Source of the DNA: Thermaerobacter sp. FW80
GTDB taxonomy: Bacteria; Bacillota; Sulfobacillia; Thermaerobacterales; Thermaerobacteraceae
Length of the DNA stretch: 64,000 nt
Reading direction: 5' to 3'
Assembly: GCF_004634385.1 (NCBI RefSeq)
Contig: NZ_CP037895.1
Span: 2,207,245 to 2,271,244, forward strand
Part shown: positions 50,816-58,991 of the stretch, one piece after another
Numbering within the stretch: position 1 is the first letter of the stretch
Layout: every line of letters starts with the position of its first letter
Notes under the pieces: model-generated
Databases searched by the model: none
Seen by the model: only the letters and a program-made list of their open reading frames with translations
Told to the model about the DNA's origin: nothing
Program-made: the position numbers and the translations under genes

Positions 50816-51967
50816 CTACCGCCCGCCGGCGGCACCCGGGTGCGCCTCGAGGCCCGCTTCCTCCAGGGGTGTGTAGGGCAGGCGGTGGGCCTCCGCCACG
50901 GCCCGGTGGGTCAGGCGACCGCGGTAGGCGTTGACGCCGCGGGCCAGGGCAGGGTCGCGGCGCACGGCCTCCTCCACCCCCAGGCGGGCGAGGTCCAGCA
51001 CGTAGGGCAGGGTGGCATTGGTCAGGGCCAGGGTCGACGTCCGGGGGACGGCGCCCGGCATGTTGGCCACGGCGTAGTGGACGACGCCGTGCCGCTCGTA
51101 GGTGGGCGCGTCGTGGGTGGTCACCCGGTCGATGGTGGCGATGGAGCCGCCCTGGTCGACGGCGACGTCGACGATCACCGACCCCGGCTTCATCGACCGG
51201 ACCATCGCCTCGCTGACCAGCCGCGGCGCCCGGGCGCCGGGGATCAGCACGGCGCCGATCAAGAGGTCGGCCCGCCGCACCGCGTGGGCGATGTTGTACT
51301 CGTTGGACATCAGGGTGGTGATCCGGCCGCCGTAGACGTCGTCGAACCAGCGCAGGACCTCGGGCCGGACGTCCAGCACCGTGACGCGGGCGCCGAGGCC
51401 CAGGGCGATGCGGGCCGCGTTCCGGCCGACGGTGCCGCCGCCGATGATCACCACGTCCGCCGGCGGGACGCCGGGGACCCCGCCCAGCAGCACGCCGCGA
51501 CCGCCGTGGGCCCGCTCGAGGAAGTGGGCCCCCACCTGGGGCGCCATGCGGCCGGCCACCTCGCTCATGGGCGTCAGCAGCGGCAGGGAGCCGTCGGCAC
51601 GCTGGACGGTCTCGTACGCGATGGCCGTCACCCCGCGGTCCAGCAGCGCCCGGGTCAGGGCCTCGTCGGCGGCCAGGTGGAGGTACGTGAAGAGCGTCAG
51701 CCCCGGGCGGAAGAAGCGATACTCCTCGGGCAAGGGCTCCTTGACCTTGAGGACGAGATCGGCGGCCTCCCAGACGGCCTCGGGGTGGGGCACCAGCTGG
51801 GCACCGGCGTCGGCGTAGTCCTCGTCGCGGAAGCCGCTGCCCTCGCCCGCCCCCCGCTCGATCAGCACGGTGTGGCCCGCCTGGACCAGCGCGTGGGTTC
51901 CCGCGGGGGTCAGGGCCACCCGGTTCTCGTGGCGCTTGATCTCCCGCGGCACGCCGATGACGGCCAT
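50816..51967 (-). CDS. ald: Alanine dehydrogenase
   Basis: A 383-residue NAD-dependent enzyme that interconverts alanine and pyruvate. The N-terminus [31 protein letters not shown], the NAD-binding [20 protein letters not shown] and DVAVDQGG are family segments. In Bacillus it provides pyruvate during sporulation. ATG 51967 follows GGGGAGG. A possible sigma-A promoter (52173-52201) lies about 205 bp upstream. Confidence 0.96.
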   Translation of the reverse strand: MAVIGVPREIKRHENRVALTPAGTHALVQAGHTVLIERGAGEGSGFRDEDYADAGAQLVPHPEAVWEAADLVLKVKEPLPEEYRFFRPGLTLFTYLHLAADEALTRALLDRGVTAIAYETVQRADGSLPLLTPMSEVAGRMAPQVGAHFLERAHGGRGVLLGGVPGVPPADVVIIGGGTVGRNAARIALGLGARVTVLDVRPEVLRWFDDVYGGRITTLMSNEYNIAHAVRRADLLIGAVLIPGARAPRLVSEAMVRSMKPGSVIVDVAVDQGGSIATIDRVTTHDAPTYERHGVVHYAVANMPGAVPRTSTLALTNATLPYVLDLARLGVEEAVRRDPALARGVNAYRGRLTHRAVAEAHRLPYTPLEEAGLEAHPGAAGGR

Positions 51968-52172
51968 GCCAGCTACGCCTCCCCGTTGCGGTCGGGCCGC
52001 GGGCCGGCGCCTCGGCCCCCGAACCCCGGTCCCGTGGGCGACGGGCCGTGCCGGCGTCGGACGAACCCGGCCCGATCCGGTCGGCGGTTCCGGCGGCCCT
52101 GGCGCCGCGGTCCCCGACGCGGCGGTGCGGGACCGGCCCGGCGGGGCCCTTCCGCCGCCGGACTGCGACGCG

Positions 52173-52201
52173 ATGGTAGCACACCCAGGGGCTACCGGCA
52201 A
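52173..52201 (-). promoter_or_regulatory. Candidate sigma-A promoter of ald
   Basis: On the minus strand TTGCCG (52201-52196), 17 bp and TACCAT (52178-52173). It lies in the 302-bp gap upstream of ald, where no gene is seen. The -10 box is imperfect. Confidence 0.45.
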
Positions 52202-52269
52202 GGCGACAGCGCGGGCACGGGATGGCCGTCGGCCGTGCGGTGTGACCAGTCGGCGGGGCGGCTAGAAGA

Positions 52270-52950
52270 CTAGAAGACCAAGCGCCGGGTCAGGCCGAGC
52301 AGCGCCGGCGCCACGGCGACCTCGACCCAGGCAGCGCCGAGGGCGAGGAGGGTCGCCAGCACCCCGAGGGCGAGGTACGGCGACCACGGCGAGGCCAGCG
52401 CGGGCAGATCGCGCCGGACCCGGCTGGCGGCCACCTGGACGGCCAGGCGGGTGGCGGCCGCGGCCACCAGGACCAGGGCGGGGAGCTGCAGCAGGTTGGG
52501 GGGGAAGACGGCGGCCAAGGCCACCAGGAGGCCGCGCCACTGCCAGTGGGCGGTCATGGCCGCCACCGCGAAGCCCAGGCTGTAGCCATGCAGGAAGAGC
52601 ACGCCCAGGGCGACGGGCAGTCCCAGGACCAGGAAACCCGCCGCCCAGGCGACCGCCACCTGGCGCAGGTTGCCGCCCAGGATCGTTGGCCAGGGTGCCG
52701 CGCCGGCCCCCGGTGCCGCCAGGTCGCCGGCCCCCGCCGCGGCCTCCGGGGGCGGCCCCGCGGCGCCGGGGGCGGTGGCCATCAGGTAGTCCAGGTATTG
52801 TCCCACCTGGGCCTGCTGGGCGGGATCGAGCCGGGCCACCTGCAGGGCCCCGGTGACGATCCCCGCCGTGAGGACGACCGCGGCCAGGACCAGCGCGGCC
52901 TGGTGCTGGCGGACGGCGGCCATCAGGGCGCGGCGCAGATATTCCAGCAT
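52270..52950 (-). CDS. spoIIM: Stage II sporulation protein M
   Basis: A 226-residue membrane protein with five helices (AALVLAAVVLTAGIVTGALQV, VAVAWAAGFLVLGLPVALGVLFL, LAALGVLATLLALGAAW and others). In Bacillus SpoIIM, with SpoIID and SpoIIP, drives septal thinning and engulfment. A Gly/Ala/Pro loop near residue 65-85 is longer than usual. ATG 52950 has GGGGAGG upstream. It lies 73 bp after the Nudix gene, on the same strand, the order seen in other spore formers. Confidence 0.9.
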   Translation of the reverse strand: MLEYLRRALMAAVRQHQAALVLAAVVLTAGIVTGALQVARLDPAQQAQVGQYLDYLMATAPGAAGPPPEAAAGAGDLAAPGAGAAPWPTILGGNLRQVAVAWAAGFLVLGLPVALGVLFLHGYSLGFAVAAMTAHWQWRGLLVALAAVFPPNLLQLPALVLVAAAATRLAVQVAASRVRRDLPALASPWSPYLALGVLATLLALGAAWVEVAVAPALLGLTRRLVF

Positions 52951-53023
52951 GGAGGGGGCGTCCTCCCCGCGGTCCGCGGGCGGCCATGGCGGTCGTCGGC
53001 GTCCACCGCCCGTCCGTACCACC

Positions 53024-53641
53024 CTATGCGCGGGTGGGCCCGTCCATGTGGCCCGGCGGACCGCCGCGTTCGTCGAGCAGCCCGCCGCCTTCGTCGAGTG
53101 GCCCGCCGTGTTCGTCGAGCAGCCCGCCGCGCTCGAGAATCAGGAGCCCCAGCAGGGTCTTGGCGTCCAGGATCTCCCCCCGCTCGGCCATGGCCATGGC
53201 CTCCGCCAGGGGCACGGCCCGCACGGCGATGGCCTCGTCCGGATCGGGGTGGCGGGCGCCGCGCTCCAGGTCCTGGGCCAAGAAGAGCCACTTGTGCTCG
53301 CTGGTGTAGCCCGGGGAGGCGAAGCAGCGCGCCAGCAGCCGCCACGTGCGGGCCCGGTACCCCGTCTCCTCCTCCAGCTCCCGCCGGGCGCCGGCGAGGG
53401 GGTCCTCGCCGGGCTCCCGCCGGCCGGCCGGGAGCTCCCAGAGCTCCCGGCCGGCCGGCAGCCGGTACTGCCGGACCAGCAGCACCTCGCGGGCCGCGGT
53501 GACGGCGGCGATCACCACGCTGCCCGGGTGTTCGACCCACTCCCGCTGGGCCTCGCGACCGTCCTCCAGGCGCACCGTCGCCCGCCGGAGGTCGAAGACC
53601 CGACCGGTCCACACCGTCTCCGTGTGCAGCGGCCTCTCCAT
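53024..53641 (-). CDS. nudF: ADP-ribose pyrophosphatase (Nudix hydrolase)
   Basis: Predicted 205 residues. The Nudix box is GRREPGEDPLAGARRELEEETG, preceded by EVLLVRQYRLPAGRELWELP. It hydrolyses ADP-ribose and related compounds. ATG 53641 follows GGAAGGAG. Residues after 175 form a tail of 7-residue Gly/Leu/Asp/Glu repeats, encoded by three 21-bp copies. A perfect 19-bp inverted repeat (53419-53459) lies within the PAGRELWELPAGR codons. spoIIM follows by 73 bp. Confidence 0.93.
   Translation of the reverse strand: MERPLHTETVWTGRVFDLRRATVRLEDGREAQREWVEHPGSVVIAAVTAAREVLLVRQYRLPAGRELWELPAGRREPGEDPLAGARRELEEETGYRARTWRLLARCFASPGYTSEHKWLFLAQDLERGARHPDPDEAIAVRAVPLAEAMAMAERGEILDAKTLLGLLILERGGLLDEHGGPLDEGGGLLDERGGPPGHMDGPTRA
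53067..53129. repeat. Three-copy 21-bp tandem repeat in the nudF tail
   Basis: The unit is TTCGTCGAGCAGCCCGCCG with two leading bases that vary. It encodes GGLLDE-type heptads at the C-terminus of the Nudix protein. Confidence 0.85.
53419..53459. repeat. Perfect 19-bp inverted repeat inside nudF
   Basis: GCCGGCCGGCCGGGAGCTC pairs exactly with its complement across the 3-nt spacer CCA. The peptide it encodes (PAGRELWELPAGR) is partly palindromic and conserved in ADP-ribose pyrophosphatases, which may explain the symmetry. Confidence 0.9.
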
Positions 53642-54201
53642 GCGCCATCTCCTTCCGTCGTGGTGCGGGAGACCCCGCCCGGGGGCCCCTCCCGGGCGAG
53701 GGCTCCCCGCCCCGCCGCGCCCCCTCCGCCGGACGGTCCACCCCGGCGACGGCTGCGGCACCCCGCCACCGCGTGGGGGGCCCGGGGCGCTGGGCGTCCC
53801 GGGCCCCCCACGACCCCCCGGCTCCCCAGATGCCCCCGGCCGCGCCGATGCGTCCCGGCCGTCCCAGGGCCCACCCGCGGGCGCAAGGCGTCCCGTCCGC
53901 CTCGGCACGTGCCGGCTGCCCAAGTGCTCCCCGGACCCGCCGACGCGCCGCGGCCACCCCGGCGCGCCCCGGCTACCCCCACGCCGATCCGCCGCCCCGG
54001 TGCACCCCGGTATCCCCGGCGTGTCCCGGCCGGCGCGACCCGACCCGGCCGCGCCCACGCCGATCCGCCGCCCCCCTTGCTCCCCGGTACCCCCGGGGCG
54101 TCCCGACCCGGACCGGCCGACGCGGCCTGGCCGCCCCGGCGCGCCCTGCCGCCCCCACGCATCCCGACGCCCCCGCGCGCTCCGACTGCGCCCCCGGCGC
54201 G
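53642..54201. other. Repeat-rich intergenic region between nudF and the DUF3866 gene
   Basis: 560 bp with no credible gene. CCCACGCCGATCCGCCGCCCC occurs at 53978 and 54054 with similar flanks, a 76-bp period, and other diverged C-rich units are visible around them. Long open frames on both strands here are Gly/Arg/Pro-rich products of the composition. Confidence 0.65.
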
Positions 54202-55260
54202 CTATCCGTCGCCGGGCGCCGTCGGCCGGGACGCCAGCACCGCCGCCAGGATGCCCGCGGCCAGGGCGGCCTGGAAGAGGGGCGGGTCGTCCTCCGCCCC
54301 GCGGCCCATGCTGGCCGTCTCCGGCCCCTCCCGGCACCACCAGCGCCAGGCGGCGGCGGTGGACACCTCCACCGGCAGCACCGTCGCCGCCGCCGCCAGC
54401 CGACCCAGGGCGTCGGCCGCGGCCTCCGGCAACGGCCGCGGCAGGGCGAGCCAGGCCGGGACGGCGAGCACCCCCATCACGCCCGCGGTGTGGTGGCTCA
54501 GCCCGCGGTGCCGGGGGCGCCGGTCGGCGGTGCTGAGGCGGGGCACCAGGACGGGACGCCCTCCCAGGGCGTGGGCCAGGGTCAGCGCCCACGCCTGGTC
54601 CACGCCCGAGTGGCCCAGGGGCTCGCCCGTCCCCAGGATGCCGGGACCCATCCCGACCACCGCCATGGCGGCCCCGCGGGCGCGGGCGACCAGCAGGGCG
54701 GAGGCCAGGTGGACCGCCTCGTCGTCCCCGCCGAAGGCCTGGCCGGCGGTGATCACCCGCTGCACCCAGCCCCGGGCCCGCAAGCGCGCCACCAGGCGGC
54801 TCACGGCCGCCGGCAGGGCGCCGCCGTCGGTCATCACGTAGGCCGCGGCCGGCCCGCCGCCGGCCCAACGCCAGCCGGCGAGCACCGGCGCCAGCTGGCT
54901 GTGGAGCTCCACCGCGACCACCGGCATGCCGGCGAGGCCGGCGGGCAGCGGCGCCAGCGCCTCCTCCGCCGCCGGCACCCGCACCTGCAGCGGGGTGTAG
55001 CGAAGCTTCATCGCCTCGCCCCGGCCCGGCGGCGGTCGGCGGCCGGGGATGGCGATGACGAGATCCCATCCACCCGTCCCGAGGCCGAGGTCGACGGCGG
55101 TGGTGTTGAGCCACACGCGGTCGCCCGGGACCGCCGTGCCCACCAGGTCGGGGTAGGCCACGGCCCGCCGCCACTCGCCGTCCACCTGGACCAGCAGCTC
55201 CTGGCGGCCGCCGGCGACCGCCAGGATCCGCTCGACCCGACCCCAGCGGGCGTGGAGCAC
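54202..55260 (-). CDS. DUF3866 family protein
   Basis: A 352-residue protein of the DUF3866 family, common next to spoIIM and nudF in spore formers. WGRVERILAVAGGRQELLVQVDG at the N-terminus, then LNTTAVDLGLGTGGWDLV, VVAVELHSQLAPVLAGWR, AVVGMGPGILGTGEPLGHSGVDQA and RHRGLSHHTAGVMGVL, are conserved blocks. No enzyme activity is known. GTG 55260 is preferred over GTG 55269 because GGGGAGG then lies 8 nt upstream. Confidence 0.85.
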   Translation of the reverse strand: MLHARWGRVERILAVAGGRQELLVQVDGEWRRAVAYPDLVGTAVPGDRVWLNTTAVDLGLGTGGWDLVIAIPGRRPPPGRGEAMKLRYTPLQVRVPAAEEALAPLPAGLAGMPVVAVELHSQLAPVLAGWRWAGGGPAAAYVMTDGGALPAAVSRLVARLRARGWVQRVITAGQAFGGDDEAVHLASALLVARARGAAMAVVGMGPGILGTGEPLGHSGVDQAWALTLAHALGGRPVLVPRLSTADRRPRHRGLSHHTAGVMGVLAVPAWLALPRPLPEAAADALGRLAAAATVLPVEVSTAAAWRWWCREGPETASMGRGAEDDPPLFQAALAAGILAAVLASRPTAPGDG

Positions 55261-55335
55261 CCGGTCCACCTCCCCGCGCCGCGCCGGGCCGTGAGCCCTG
55301 CGCGGCGGCCCGCGCCCCGTCGGCGGACCCGACGG

Positions 55336-56400
55336 CTACCGCTCCGACCCGTCCCCGCCGGAACCGGGCGCCTCGCCCAGCTGCACCTCCGGGTCGCCGC
55401 CGTCCTCGTCGGCCGCCACCGCCGCCTCCTGGCCGGCCTCCAGGTCGAGGGCCTCGTCCCCGGTCCCGCCGTCCCCGCGACCCTCGTCCGGCGTCCCGGC
55501 GGCCGCGCCGGCGCCGCTCCCGGCGCCCGTCCCCGCCGCACCGCCCTGACCCTCGGCGTGCACCCCCAGGGCCGCCGCCCGTTCCGCCGCCATCTGGGCC
55601 CGCATCTTGCGGCCCAGCTCCAGCAGCCGGTAGATGGGGGACTGGCGCACCCGGCGGTCCCGCAGCTCGATCAGCTGTTCGTAGACCTCGAGGAAGACCC
55701 GGGCCGCGGCCTCGACGAGCTCATCGCCTGCGGGGGCCGCGCCGGCCAGCCACGTGGGCTCCCCGGTGCGAAGGTTCGGGAGGGCGAAGAGCCCCACCAG
55801 CAGCTCCTGTCCGCCCACCGTCACCAGCTCGCAGTCCACCAGCTCCAGCTCGCGCTCGGGGGCCAGCAGCAGCGGCCGCAGGGCCTCCAGCACGGCCGTC
55901 AGGGCGGTGTGGGCCTGCTGCTTGCGGCGCGAGCCCCCGGTGGCCGCGCCCTGCCAGCGGGCGGCCTCGTCCCGCGGATCGCGGAAGGTCACCTCGATGT
56001 GGGTCTTGCCGGTGACGGCGTCGGTCTGGCTGACGAACCCGGCCAACTCGGGCCGCACCGGGTCGCGCAACGGGCCGAGGCCGCGGACCTGGGCCACGCT
56101 GACCTTCTTGTGGTCCAGGCGCAGGCCGAAGCGGGCCTGCAACGCGCTCTCGATGTCGCGGACGATCTGCTTCGCCCCGCGGTCCACGGTGGCCAGCACG
56201 TGGACGGCCTCGATGGCCCCCCAGTCGTTGACCGCCAGCCGCACCGCCAGGACGCCCGGCAAGCGCGAGAGCAGATCCTCGATGTCGGACCGCCGAACGG
56301 CGGGCCGGACGGCGGCACGCCCACCCCGGTCGCGGCCGCCCAGGCTCGGTCGCGGGCCGTCCGTCCGGGCGGCAGCCCGCGTCGGTGGTTCCGTCGCCAT
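55336..56400 (-). CDS. Uncharacterised conserved protein
   Basis: Predicted 354 residues. The N-terminal part has an alpha/beta stretch, SDIEDLLSRLPGVLAVRLAV and GAIEAVHVLATVDRGAKQIVR, then KTHIEVTFRDPRDEAARW and a second half (ALRPLLLAPERELELVDCEL, YEQLIELRDRRVRQSPIYRLLELG). The last 85 residues are Gly/Ala/Asp/Glu-rich. The repeated alpha/beta pattern suggests small ligand-binding domains, but I do not recognise the family. ATG 56400 has GGAGGGGG upstream. It lies between DUF3866 and two amino-acid dehydrogenases. Confidence 0.6.
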   Translation of the reverse strand: MATEPPTRAAARTDGPRPSLGGRDRGGRAAVRPAVRRSDIEDLLSRLPGVLAVRLAVNDWGAIEAVHVLATVDRGAKQIVRDIESALQARFGLRLDHKKVSVAQVRGLGPLRDPVRPELAGFVSQTDAVTGKTHIEVTFRDPRDEAARWQGAATGGSRRKQQAHTALTAVLEALRPLLLAPERELELVDCELVTVGGQELLVGLFALPNLRTGEPTWLAGAAPAGDELVEAAARVFLEVYEQLIELRDRRVRQSPIYRLLELGRKMRAQMAAERAAALGVHAEGQGGAAGTGAGSGAGAAAGTPDEGRGDGGTGDEALDLEAGQEAAVAADEDGGDPEVQLGEAPGSGGDGSER

Positions 56401-56406
56401 CCCCAC

Positions 56407-56503
56407 GCCCCCTCCGCTGTGCTGTGGTCTGCGGACCTCCGGGACGGGTGCAGATCCGGGGCGTCCCGGACCGCCCCCTCCGCTGTCCTGTGGTCGGCGG
56501 ACC
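56407..56503. repeat. Two direct 31-bp repeats upstream of the uncharacterised gene
   Basis: 56407-56437 and 56473-56503 differ at two positions. Both begin GCCCCCTCCGCTGT and end GCGGACC, with a 66-bp offset. They lie just before the start codon of the uncharacterised gene and contain the GGAGGGGG used as its ribosome binding site. Confidence 0.85.
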
Positions 56504-56552
56504 CCGCGCCCCGCCCGGGACGCCGGATGGGCCATGCCCTCGACGGCGCCGC

Positions 56553-57626
56553 CTACGGCAACCGGGACGGCATGTGCAGGCGGCGCAGCTGGGCGATGGC
56601 ACGGATCCGCTGCTCCGCCAGCCGGTCGGCGGCCTCCGCCGTGGTGATCCCCTGCTCCCGGGCCATGGCCAGGATCGCCTTGACCTTGTCGTAGATCGTC
56701 GCCACGCGGGCGAAGGCCCGGTCGCGGTCATAGCCGCCCGGCCCGTACTCGTCGGCCACGTGGATCACGCCGCCGCCGTTGATCACGTAGTCGGGCGCGT
56801 AGAGGATCCCCCGCCGCGCCAGCTCCTCCCCGTGCCGGGGCTCGGCCAGCTGGTTGTTGGCGGAGCCGGCCACGATGCGGCAGCGCAGCCGCGGGATGGT
56901 GTCGTCGTTGAGGATCGCCCCCAGGGCGCAGGGGGCGAAGACGTCGCACTCCACGTCGTAGATGGCGTCGGGCGGCACCACCTGGGCGCCGAACTCCGCG
57001 GCGACCCGCTGCGCCCGCTCGGGGTCGATGTCGGTCACCACCAGGCGGGCGCCGGCCTCGTGGAGCAGCCGGGCCAGCTGGGCGCCCACGTGCCCCAGCC
57101 CCTGGATCGCCACCACCCGGCCCTGGAAGGACTCGTCGCCGAAGGCCTCGCCCAGGCACGCCTTGATGCCGCGGAACACGCCGTAGGCGGTGGCGGGCGA
57201 GGGGTCGCCGCTGCGGCCGGGGAGGCCCACCACGTGGCGGGTCTCCATGGCGACGTACGCCATGTCCTCGGCGGCGGTGCCCACGTCCTCGGCGGTGATG
57301 TACCGGCCGCCCAGCGAGTCGACGAACTGGCCGAAGGCGCGGAAGAGCATCTCCGACTTGTCCCGCCGGGGATCGCCGATGATCACGCTCTTGCCGCCGC
57401 CGAAGTTCAGGCCCATGGCGGCGTGCTTGTAGGTCATGCCGCGGGCCAGGCGCAGGGCGTCGACCAGGGCCTCCTCCTCCGACGCGTACGGCCACATGCG
57501 GCAACCCCCGAGGGCCGGGCCCAGGGTGGTGTCGTGGATCGCGATGATGGCCTTGAGCCCGGTGGCGCGGTCGTAGCAGAAGACCACCTGCTCGTGGCCC
57601 ATGGCCTCCATCTTCGCGAACACCAA
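56553..57626 (-). CDS. Leucine dehydrogenase-type amino-acid dehydrogenase
   Basis: A 357-residue member of the Glu/Leu/Phe/Val dehydrogenase family. [42 protein letters not shown] (both catalytic lysines) and the NAD-binding [19 protein letters not shown] are present. It interconverts branched-chain amino acids and oxo acids. TTG 57626 is chosen from the alignment with the upstream paralogue and GGAG 8 nt before it; ATG 57611 and upstream starts are possible. The second copy lies 33 bp upstream. Confidence 0.9.
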   Translation of the reverse strand: MVFAKMEAMGHEQVVFCYDRATGLKAIIAIHDTTLGPALGGCRMWPYASEEEALVDALRLARGMTYKHAAMGLNFGGGKSVIIGDPRRDKSEMLFRAFGQFVDSLGGRYITAEDVGTAAEDMAYVAMETRHVVGLPGRSGDPSPATAYGVFRGIKACLGEAFGDESFQGRVVAIQGLGHVGAQLARLLHEAGARLVVTDIDPERAQRVAAEFGAQVVPPDAIYDVECDVFAPCALGAILNDDTIPRLRCRIVAGSANNQLAEPRHGEELARRGILYAPDYVINGGGVIHVADEYGPGGYDRDRAFARVATIYDKVKAILAMAREQGITTAEAADRLAEQRIRAIAQLRRLHMPSRLP

Positions 57627-57659
57627 GTCTCTCGCTCCCCCTCCCGGGAAGGGCACGGG

Positions 57660-58766
57660 TCAGGCGCCGCCCGCCCGCGGGTTCGCCGGGCCGCCACCCT
57701 GCGGGCGGTAGACGGTGCGCAGGGCCGCCACCCCGGCCAGTCGCCGGCGCACCATCCACTCGGCGGCCTCCAGCGTGGTGATGGACCGCTCCCGCGCCAC
57801 GCGGAAGATGGCCCGCAGCATGGGACCGATGGCGGCCGTCCGGCGCATCACCCGGTCGCGGTCGAAGCCGTCCAGCTCGTCGGCCACCTGGATGAGCCCC
57901 CCGGCGTTGATCACGTAGTCCGGCGCGTAGAGGATCCCGCGGTCCTGGAGGGCCGCCGCGTGGCGCGGCTCCGCCAGCTGGTTGTTGGCCGCCCCCGCGA
58001 CCACGCGGCAGCGCAGGCGGGGGACGGTGGCGTCGTTGATCACCCCGCCCAGGGCGCAGGGGGCAAAGACGTCGCACGGCTCGTCGTAGATGGCCTCGGG
58101 GTCCACCACCCGCGCGCCGTACCGGCGGGCCACCGCCCGGCTCCGGGCGGCATCGACGTCGGCCACCGCCACCTCGGCACCGGCCTCGACCAGCCGCCGG
58201 ACCAGCTTGCTGCCCACCTTGCCGCACCCCTGGACCGCGACCCGGCGGCCCTTGAGGTCGCCGTCGCCGTACACCTCCTCGAGGCAGGCCTGGATGCCGA
58301 CGAAGACCCCGTAGGCGGTGGTCTCCGAGCTGTCGCCGCTGCCCCCGTAGGCCGGCGGCAGGCCGACCAGGTAGGGCGTCTCCTGGCGCGCGGCGACGAA
58401 GTCCTCCGGGTTCGTCCCCGCATCGGTGCCCGTGACCACCATGCCGCCCAGGCTGTGGACGAACCGGCCCAGCGCGCGGAAGAGGACCTCGCTCTTGTCC
58501 CGGTTGGGGTCTCCCCAGATCACCACCTTGGCCCCGCCGTAGTTCACCCCCGCCAGGGCGGACTTGGCCGTCATCCCCTGGCTGAGCCGGAGGGCATCGG
58601 CCACCGCCTCGGCCTCGGTGGCGTACGGCCACATGCGGCAGCCGCCCAGCCCCGGCCCCAGGGTGATGTCGTGGATGGCCACGAGGGCCCTCAGCCCCGC
58701 CGCCGGATCGTGGCAGAACACCAGCTGGCGGTGGCCGCCGGCCGCCATGGCCGCGAAGATGGACAC
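57660..58766 (-). CDS. Second amino-acid dehydrogenase of the leucine dehydrogenase family
   Basis: A 368-residue paralogue of its neighbour. [43 protein letters not shown] and the NAD-binding QGCGKVGSKLVRRLVEAGA are present. It differs in the substrate region (AKSALAG against YKHAAMG, NYGGAK against NFGGGK), so a different oxo acid is likely. GTG 58766 has GGGGGG 6 nt upstream; ATG 58772 touches it. A further Gly/Pro tail lies at the end. Both genes are on one strand, 33 bp apart. Confidence 0.88.
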   Translation of the reverse strand: MSIFAAMAAGGHRQLVFCHDPAAGLRALVAIHDITLGPGLGGCRMWPYATEAEAVADALRLSQGMTAKSALAGVNYGGAKVVIWGDPNRDKSEVLFRALGRFVHSLGGMVVTGTDAGTNPEDFVAARQETPYLVGLPPAYGGSGDSSETTAYGVFVGIQACLEEVYGDGDLKGRRVAVQGCGKVGSKLVRRLVEAGAEVAVADVDAARSRAVARRYGARVVDPEAIYDEPCDVFAPCALGGVINDATVPRLRCRVVAGAANNQLAEPRHAAALQDRGILYAPDYVINAGGLIQVADELDGFDRDRVMRRTAAIGPMLRAIFRVARERSITTLEAAEWMVRRRLAGVAALRTVYRPQGGGPANPRAGGA

Positions 58767-58867
58767 GCGCATCCCCCCGTGACGTCTCCCACCGCGGCGG
58801 TTCGCCGGGACCCGGCCCGCGGCGCGGGAGCGGGCCGCGGCGCCGGGCCCGGCCGGGACCTGCAACT

Positions 58868-58964
58868 GCCGTGGCCCAGCCGGTTCGTCCGTGGACGCGG
58901 GCACCTGTGAGCAGAGGCCGACGCCGCCGCGTTGCAGTCCCGCCGTGGCCCAGCCGGTTCGTCC
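58868..58964. repeat. Two exact 23-bp direct repeats with the 12-mer
   Basis: 58868-58890 and 58942-58964 are identical and each ends with GCCGGTTCGTCC. They lie in the short gap between the second dehydrogenase gene and the MraY-like gene. Confidence 0.9.
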
Positions 58965-58991
58965 CTGGTTGCAGGCGCCACCCTGGCAGAA

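Noticed and set aside
53642-54201. Gly/Arg-rich minus-strand open frame of 216 codons
   Set aside because: The apparent protein is a product of the C-rich tandem repeats and has no ribosome binding site or conserved pattern.
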